This document shows, piece after piece, positions 22,678 to 26,203 of a DNA stretch of 26,203 bases. The translations under genes and the position numbers were made by a program. The stretch is from the NCBI GenBank assembly GCA_023415475.1, contig JAEZKL010000061.1, positions 1-26,203 of the forward strand, in the 5' to 3' direction. The notes beneath the pieces were generated by a model, which saw only the letters and a list, made by a program, of their open reading frames with translations, was not told the origin of the DNA and made no database searches. This DNA comes from Bacillota bacterium. Its GTDB lineage: Bacteria > Bacillota > Clostridia > Lachnospirales > Lachnospiraceae. Every line of letters starts with the position of its first letter. The stretch's first letter is position 1.

Positions 22678-22893
22678 CTACAACCATTTGATGGTTTTAC
22701 CGTTTTTTGTTATAGCCCAATAATACTCGCCATTCGGATGATGCATAGGCTCTATACATATTCTTTTAAAAAAAAGATTATAAATCGTAATAAGTAAACA
22801 GCTTATTATTATGAATTGAATAACCGTGCATACAATACCTAATATTCCAAACAAACAACAAGCACCTATTTTAAAATGACAACAATGATACAT
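22678..22893 (-). CDS. 71-residue membrane protein coupled to the glycosyltransferase
   Basis: The frame is open from 22965, but AAGGAGGTG lies 6 bases before the ATG at 22893, which fixes a 71-residue protein. It has a Cys/His-rich start (MYHCCHFKIGACC), a long hydrophobic stretch at about 12-43, and a 28-residue tail (RICIEPMHHPNGEYYWAITK onward). The glycosyltransferase stop codon lies inside this ribosome binding site, so translation of the two is coupled. A partner or regulator of the glycosyltransferase is a reasonable guess; I recognise no family. Confidence 0.65.
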   Translation of the reverse strand: MYHCCHFKIGACCLFGILGIVCTVIQFIIISCLLITIYNLFFKRICIEPMHHPNGEYYWAITKNGKTIKWL

Positions 22894-22906
22894 ATACTTC
22901 ACCTCC

Positions 22907-23989
22907 TTAAGTTGCATGCCAACATCCTCTTTTATTAAGTATAAAGTTGAATAATCCGATACCAAAAATAATGATCAAAATAATACTGTATATCATCTCT
23001 GGTATAACAGCCATAGCTATCATTCTTGCTCTCCATCCCAAGGGCCATACAGTAGCGGTTCTCTCCATTGATTGTGTCGCTAATAAAATTAGCCATAATG
23101 GGGTGATTTGTAATGCATTTAAAAAAACACTGGTTATTATAATAGTAATTATCGTTAATGTTAAAATAAGTGAAAAGCAAAGCCCTATTTGTTGCTTCCA
23201 GTAAACCCAACGCATATACCATGGTAATGACCGACCATAAGATTTCAAATTAATTAATGCTCCATTATACCAACGCTCTCGTTGTCGAATTAATTTTCTT
23301 ATATTTTCCATCACATCTGTTTGAGAAAATACATCAGCAACAGGACAATCATAACCCAGCTTTAATATTGCAAAAGTTATTTCGTTATCTTCTGTTCTTC
23401 CATATATGTCATAAAAACTATCGCTATAATTGGGTAAAAACCCATTAAGACGTCCTGCTTTTACATCCTTTAATGCTTTTACTAAAAAAACAGATGCCGT
23501 TCCCGTTAAAACAAAAGCACGACATCCATATCTAAGGATTTGACGTCTATATCTCCAGTACTCCATTATTTGGAGAGTACCTAATAAAGTGCTGCTAGGT
23601 CTGCCAGTAAAAATGCTACTAACAGCACCTGCTTTAGGATTTTTTTTAAAACATTGCATACATTTTTCTATTAGGTCCTTAGACAATATTGTATCAGCAT
23701 CCATTATCAGGATATAATCATTATCATTTAACCAAGGTATAATTTCTTCCAACGCATAATTTAACGCTCCTGCTTTCATATACCTATTTCTATTCATATT
23801 TATTACATCAACACCATTTCTGAATGAAACTTCAGCTGTATTGTCGGTGCAATTGTTAGTAATTACAATTATTTCATTAACAGGAACCGTTTGTCTTTTT
23901 ATACTTTGTATTGTATACTTTATAGTCTCTGATTCATTTCGTGCTGGGATTAGTGCAATAATTTTTCTCTTAGCTTTATTAATACGCAT
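22907..23989 (-). CDS. Membrane glycosyltransferase, GT2 family, processive type
   Basis: The 360-residue protein has a cytoplasmic GT-A domain (about 8-255) and C-terminal membrane helices at about 262-290, 295-308 and 325-350. Visible motifs are IALIPARNESETI (11-23), DADT (97-100, nucleotide-sugar/metal DxD), TED (199-201, catalytic base region) and QRERW (236-240, the QxxRW motif of processive synthases such as those making hyaluronan, cellulose or poly-GlcNAc). It probably polymerises a beta-linked polysaccharide and exports it. No N-terminal helix is present, and the membrane part is short compared with NodC or IcaA. Ribosome binding site GGGAGTG. It is first in a two-gene unit with the 71-residue protein. 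Confidence 0.88.
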   Translation of the reverse strand: MRINKAKRKIIALIPARNESETIKYTIQSIKRQTVPVNEIIVITNNCTDNTAEVSFRNGVDVINMNRNRYMKAGALNYALEEIIPWLNDNDYILIMDADTILSKDLIEKCMQCFKKNPKAGAVSSIFTGRPSSTLLGTLQIMEYWRYRRQILRYGCRAFVLTGTASVFLVKALKDVKAGRLNGFLPNYSDSFYDIYGRTEDNEITFAILKLGYDCPVADVFSQTDVMENIRKLIRQRERWYNGALINLKSYGRSLPWYMRWVYWKQQIGLCFSLILTLTIITIIITSVFLNALQITPLWLILLATQSMERTATVWPLGWRARMIAMAVIPEMIYSIILIIIFGIGLFNFILNKRGCWHAT

Positions 23990-24060
23990 CGATCACTCCC
24001 ATTATTGTATAAATTTCGATAAAATTCTACAATACATTCTATTCAAAATTTATAAATGTG

Positions 24061-24117
24061 TTACCTAGTCGCGCTATCCGAAAAGTACCTTTCGAAAAAC
24101 CTCATTTTCAACTCCAT
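24061..24117 (-). CDS. Possible 18-residue ORF with ribosome binding site
   Basis: On the minus strand GGAAGGGA precedes the ATG at 24117 and the frame encodes 18 residues (MELKMRFFERYFSDSATR). It may be a peptide, or more likely a remnant in a region of gene decay. Confidence 0.2.
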   Translation of the reverse strand: MELKMRFFERYFSDSATR

Positions 24118-24161
24118 GGTCCCTTCCCCTTTTTTATACGTTTATTTTCTTCCATAAGCTA

Positions 24162-24323
24162 TCAGTAATCCCTGCACCTGTAAAAACGTCTTATTAAATA
24201 TCCAGCGATATCCGGCAACAATGTAATATCGGGCATGGTAACTCCTGTTTCCCATTTACTAACGGATTGAAACGACACTCCCAAAACATCTGCTAACTCC
24301 TGCTGTCCTGCAGTTAACCCCAT
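24162..24323 (-). pseudogene. Truncated XRE-family HTH regulator
   Basis: The minus-strand frame from ATG at 24323 encodes 53 residues: MGLTAGQQELADVLGVSFQS, then VSKWETGVTMPDITLLPDIA, then a divergent tail GYLIRRFYRCRDY and stop. The first 40 match a canonical XRE helix-turn-helix (QQELADxLGVSFQSVSKWETGxxMPDITLLPDIA). The N-terminal helix that should precede GLT is lost, with stops directly upstream, and the reading frame departs from the family after DIAGY. It is a decayed regulator gene and probably not functional. Confidence 0.75.
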
Positions 24324-24361
24324 AACGTAACCTGCGAAATCATTCGCTTATCAGTTAAATA

Positions 24362-24439
24362 TTACGCAAAAGGACAGATACAGTTCGGTTGTCCTACCAA
24401 GTATTCACATCCAATAATTTCCGCCGGCTTAATTATCAT
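24362..24439 (-). CDS. Possible 25-residue cysteine-containing ORF
   Basis: On the minus strand the ATG at 24439 follows TTGAGG at 9-base spacing and encodes MIIKPAEIIGCEYLVGQPNC then ICPFA. It has three cysteines. It lies 17 bases after the GNAT stop and before the XRE fragment. It could be a small peptide or decay debris. Confidence 0.25.
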   Translation of the reverse strand: MIIKPAEIIGCEYLVGQPNCICPFA

Positions 24440-24456
24440 TTATTTACCTCAACCTT

Positions 24457-24882
24457 CTAAACAGATGACTTAGAAACTTCTTCTCTGTCTTTCCCCATAT
24501 AGAGATTTCCGCCTTCTTTAAATCCATATTTCCGATAAAAGTCATGTGCATCGCGAGTAACCAGAATTCCTCGTAGTGAAGAAACTTCTTTATTTTCATG
24601 AATTGCATCCAACATTGCTTTTCCTATTCCCAAGCCTCGATACTGTTCATCTACAATCACATCACAGATATAATAGGTTGTTGCATAATCTGTGATTACG
24701 CGTGAAAACCCTATTTGCTTACCGTCTTCGTTCAGAAAGGCACCATAGCACAATGAATGATCAATTGATTTTTTTATTATTCCAATATCACGTTTGTCTG
24801 CCCAGTAAGTCTGCTCTAGCAGCCTTTTAACATCACCAATTTGCATTGCTTCTCTTCCTGATTTTATTGAATATAAAAGCAT
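24457..24882 (-). CDS. GNAT-family N-acetyltransferase
   Basis: This 141-residue protein starts MLLYSIKSGREAMQIGDVKRLL. The full frame fits the family because the region before LLEQTYWADKR is normally about 20 residues. AAGGGG precedes the first ATG (about 10-base spacing), and a second ATG 12 codons later also has GGAAGAG upstream. Motif A is CDVIVDEQYRGLGIGKAML with the RGxGxG acetyl-CoA loop at 82-87. Motif B ends DAHDFYRKYGF. The TYWA block marks a family that acetylates small molecules or peptides. The gene sits between decayed sequences. Confidence 0.88.
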   Translation of the reverse strand: MLLYSIKSGREAMQIGDVKRLLEQTYWADKRDIGIIKKSIDHSLCYGAFLNEDGKQIGFSRVITDYATTYYICDVIVDEQYRGLGIGKAMLDAIHENKEVSSLRGILVTRDAHDFYRKYGFKEGGNLYMGKDREEVSKSSV

Positions 24883-24931
24883 TTTATTCCATCCCCTTCT
24901 ATCAAATATGCTCGCTATAAGTATAGAAAAA

Positions 24932-25000
24932 TTATTCTAGATTATACCATTGTAACATATCATCCCATATTTCGCCATGTTCACTTCCATAATCCTCCTT
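24932..25000 (-). pseudogene. Possible C-terminal coding remnant upstream of the GNAT
   Basis: One minus-strand frame reads KEDYGSEHGEIWDDMLQWYN and then LE before TAA, with a stop immediately upstream. An overlapping frame has ATG at 24990 behind AAGGAGG, encoding only 17 residues. The first reading looks like the tail of a lost protein. This is weak and based on composition only. Confidence 0.2.
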
Positions 25001-25111
25001 TTATATGTCAGGTTACGAGCAATTTTTCACTCTGCTACTGTTTTCTCATTATCATTTCTGATATTTCAAATAATCTTGTCAATAATAGCTTAAATTTGTA
25101 TATATGTAACA

Positions 25112-25140
25112 TTGAGATTTTTCAAACATAGTGATATACT
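25112..25140 (+). promoter_or_regulatory. Promoter of the ClC gene
   Basis: TTGAGA (25112-25117) and TATACT (25135-25140) are separated by exactly 17 bases, each a five-of-six match to consensus, about 35 bases before the start codon. Confidence 0.7.
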
Positions 25141-25174
25141 TCTTCACTGTATTATACATTTAACGGAGGCTTTT

Positions 25175-26203
25175 ATGGGAATATCCAAAGTATATAGAAT
25201 TCTATTAGGTTTCAATCAGCTTCGGTGGAAAATTGCAGTAAAAGGTGTTCTAACTGGCTTCGTAGCTGGATTAATTGTTGTTTTATATCGGTTTGGTATC
25301 GAATATGGTACCGAAACCGCCTTAAAAATGTATGACTTTCTGAAACATCATCCTATCGCTATTTTCCCTTGGCTGATCTTAGCCTTATTGATTGCATTAT
25401 TTATATCCTGGTTAATAAAAATCGAACCCATGGCAACTGGAAGTGGTATTCCACAAGTGGAAGGTATCCTTCTCTATGGAATGAAAATGAAATGGTATAC
25501 TATTTTATTCGTTCGTTTCGCTGGCGGCATTATTGCATCATTTATGGGTATATCGCTCGGAAGGGAAGGCCCCTCCATTCAGATTGGTGCTTCCGGCAGT
25601 CAAGCAATCGCTCAAAAAATAAGCAAAAACAAGCTAGAAGAAAATTATCTAATCACAGGAGGAGCTGCAGCTGGTCTTTCAGCAGCGTTTAACGCTCCGT
25701 TATCAGGAATCGTATTTGCATTAGAGGAAGTACATAGAAGCTTTTCTCCATTAATCCTCATAGCTGCAACTACAGCTTCATTGACAGCCGATATCGTATC
25801 CAAATACTTTTTTGGTTTGAAGCCTGTCCTTGATTTTATAAGAATCCCACAGCTTCCTGGGAGATTTTACTTATGGTTGTTACCAATCGGTTTATTGTCT
25901 GGGTTAATCGGTTCCTTGGCGAATAAAGGATTGCTTAAGTTCCAAGCAATTTACGATAAACTTCCTATGGTGATACGTCCTTTTATTGCTATCGTTATTG
26001 CCCTGCCCTGCGGTCTACTTGTGCCACAGGTATTAGGTGGAGGACAGAATTTAATACAAATAGCCGAAATGGGTACTACTTCAATTGAACTAATTGTAAT
26101 ATTACTCGTAATTAAATTAGTTTTTACCTGTATATGCTTTGGTAGCGGTATTCCTGGAGGTATATTCATGCCAATACTCTCTATGGGGGCTCTGACCGGA
26201 TGC
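25175..26203 (+). CDS. ClC-family H+/Cl- exchange transporter (3' end cut by window edge)
   Basis: An ATG at 25175 with GGAGG 5 bases upstream opens a frame of 343 codons to the window end without a stop, so the gene is partial. Signature motifs are GSGIP (with the chloride-coordinating serine), GREGP followed by SIQIGA (gating glutamate), LEEVH in the FNAPLSGIVFALEE helix (the second, proton-pathway glutamate retained), and PGGIFMP. These fit a proton-coupled chloride antiporter like E. coli ClcA, in the cytoplasmic membrane, rather than a fluoride-type ClC. It is divergent from the GNAT/XRE remnants and has its own promoter. A shorter plus-strand frame at 25369-25692 is only its shadow. Confidence 0.93.
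   Translation, partial: MGISKVYRILLGFNQLRWKIAVKGVLTGFVAGLIVVLYRFGIEYGTETALKMYDFLKHHPIAIFPWLILALLIALFISWLIKIEPMATGSGIPQVEGILLYGMKMKWYTILFVRFAGGIIASFMGISLGREGPSIQIGASGSQAIAQKISKNKLEENYLITGGAAAGLSAAFNAPLSGIVFALEEVHRSFSPLILIAATTASLTADIVSKYFFGLKPVLDFIRIPQLPGRFYLWLLPIGLLSGLIGSLANKGLLKFQAIYDKLPMVIRPFIAIVIALPCGLLVPQVLGGGQNLIQIAEMGTTSIELIVILLVIKLVFTCICFGSGIPGGIFMPILSMGALTGC

Noticed and set aside
25369..25692. 107-codon plus-strand frame in the ClC region
   Set aside because: It lies wholly inside the ClC gene in another frame; the ClC frame has all family motifs.
1..26203. CRISPR arrays, prophage or intact transposase genes
   Set aside because: No regularly spaced repeats, phage structural genes or transposase motifs were seen; only short non-coding inverted-repeat elements are present.

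Overview
The window looks like chromosomal DNA from a low-GC, spore-forming Clostridia, most likely a Lachnospiraceae member. The signs are a YyaC-type sporulation gene, separate secD and secF genes, a DUF6472-type four-cysteine mini-protein, a KDPG aldolase carrying a C-terminal VOC-like extension, and strong AGGAGG ribosome binding sites throughout. Nearly all genes are on the minus strand. Assignments rest on reading motifs in the translated sequence; no database search was possible.

Layout. Positions 1-730 hold no protein gene. They look like the promoter and leader of an rRNA operon that runs leftward out of the window, preceded by a diverged repeat. Positions 730-3652 form a minus-strand operon: DUF5711-like membrane-anchored protein, CvpA-type membrane protein, Eda aldolase. 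Next come a LysM membrane protein with a degenerate MPN/JAB-like cytoplasmic domain (minus), and yyaC on the plus strand behind a candidate forespore-sigma promoter. Positions 6312-6624 hold three consecutive inverted-repeat elements, the last of which contains the stop codon of a coiled-coil membrane protein gene. The small membrane protein-secD-secF operon follows (8020-10757) and ends in a long terminator.

Positions 10910-16341 hold a run of small minus-strand genes: three acetyltransferase, VOC or serine hydrolase type enzymes, a four-cysteine mini-protein, an ANT(6)-like nucleotidyltransferase with a TTG start, a PHP-family protein with an altered metal motif, an ABM-like protein, and several short ORFs or gene remnants. 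A small membrane-anchored protein (plus) and two Gfo/Idh/MocA oxidoreductases (minus) follow. An AraC regulator transcribed divergently from the oxidoreductases probably controls them.

From 20749 to the end the region looks more accessory and AT-rich. It has a secreted Ig-like protein with a degenerate transglutaminase-like core, a membrane glycosyltransferase tightly coupled to a 71-residue membrane protein, a truncated XRE regulator, a GNAT, and a ClC-type H+/Cl- exchanger cut by the window edge. I found no complete rRNA, tRNA, CRISPR array, prophage or intact transposase gene. The most interesting unexplained items are the two apparent pseudo-enzymes joined to surface modules (LysM, Ig-like), the 6312-6624 repeat cluster, and the small ORFs with good ribosome binding sites.
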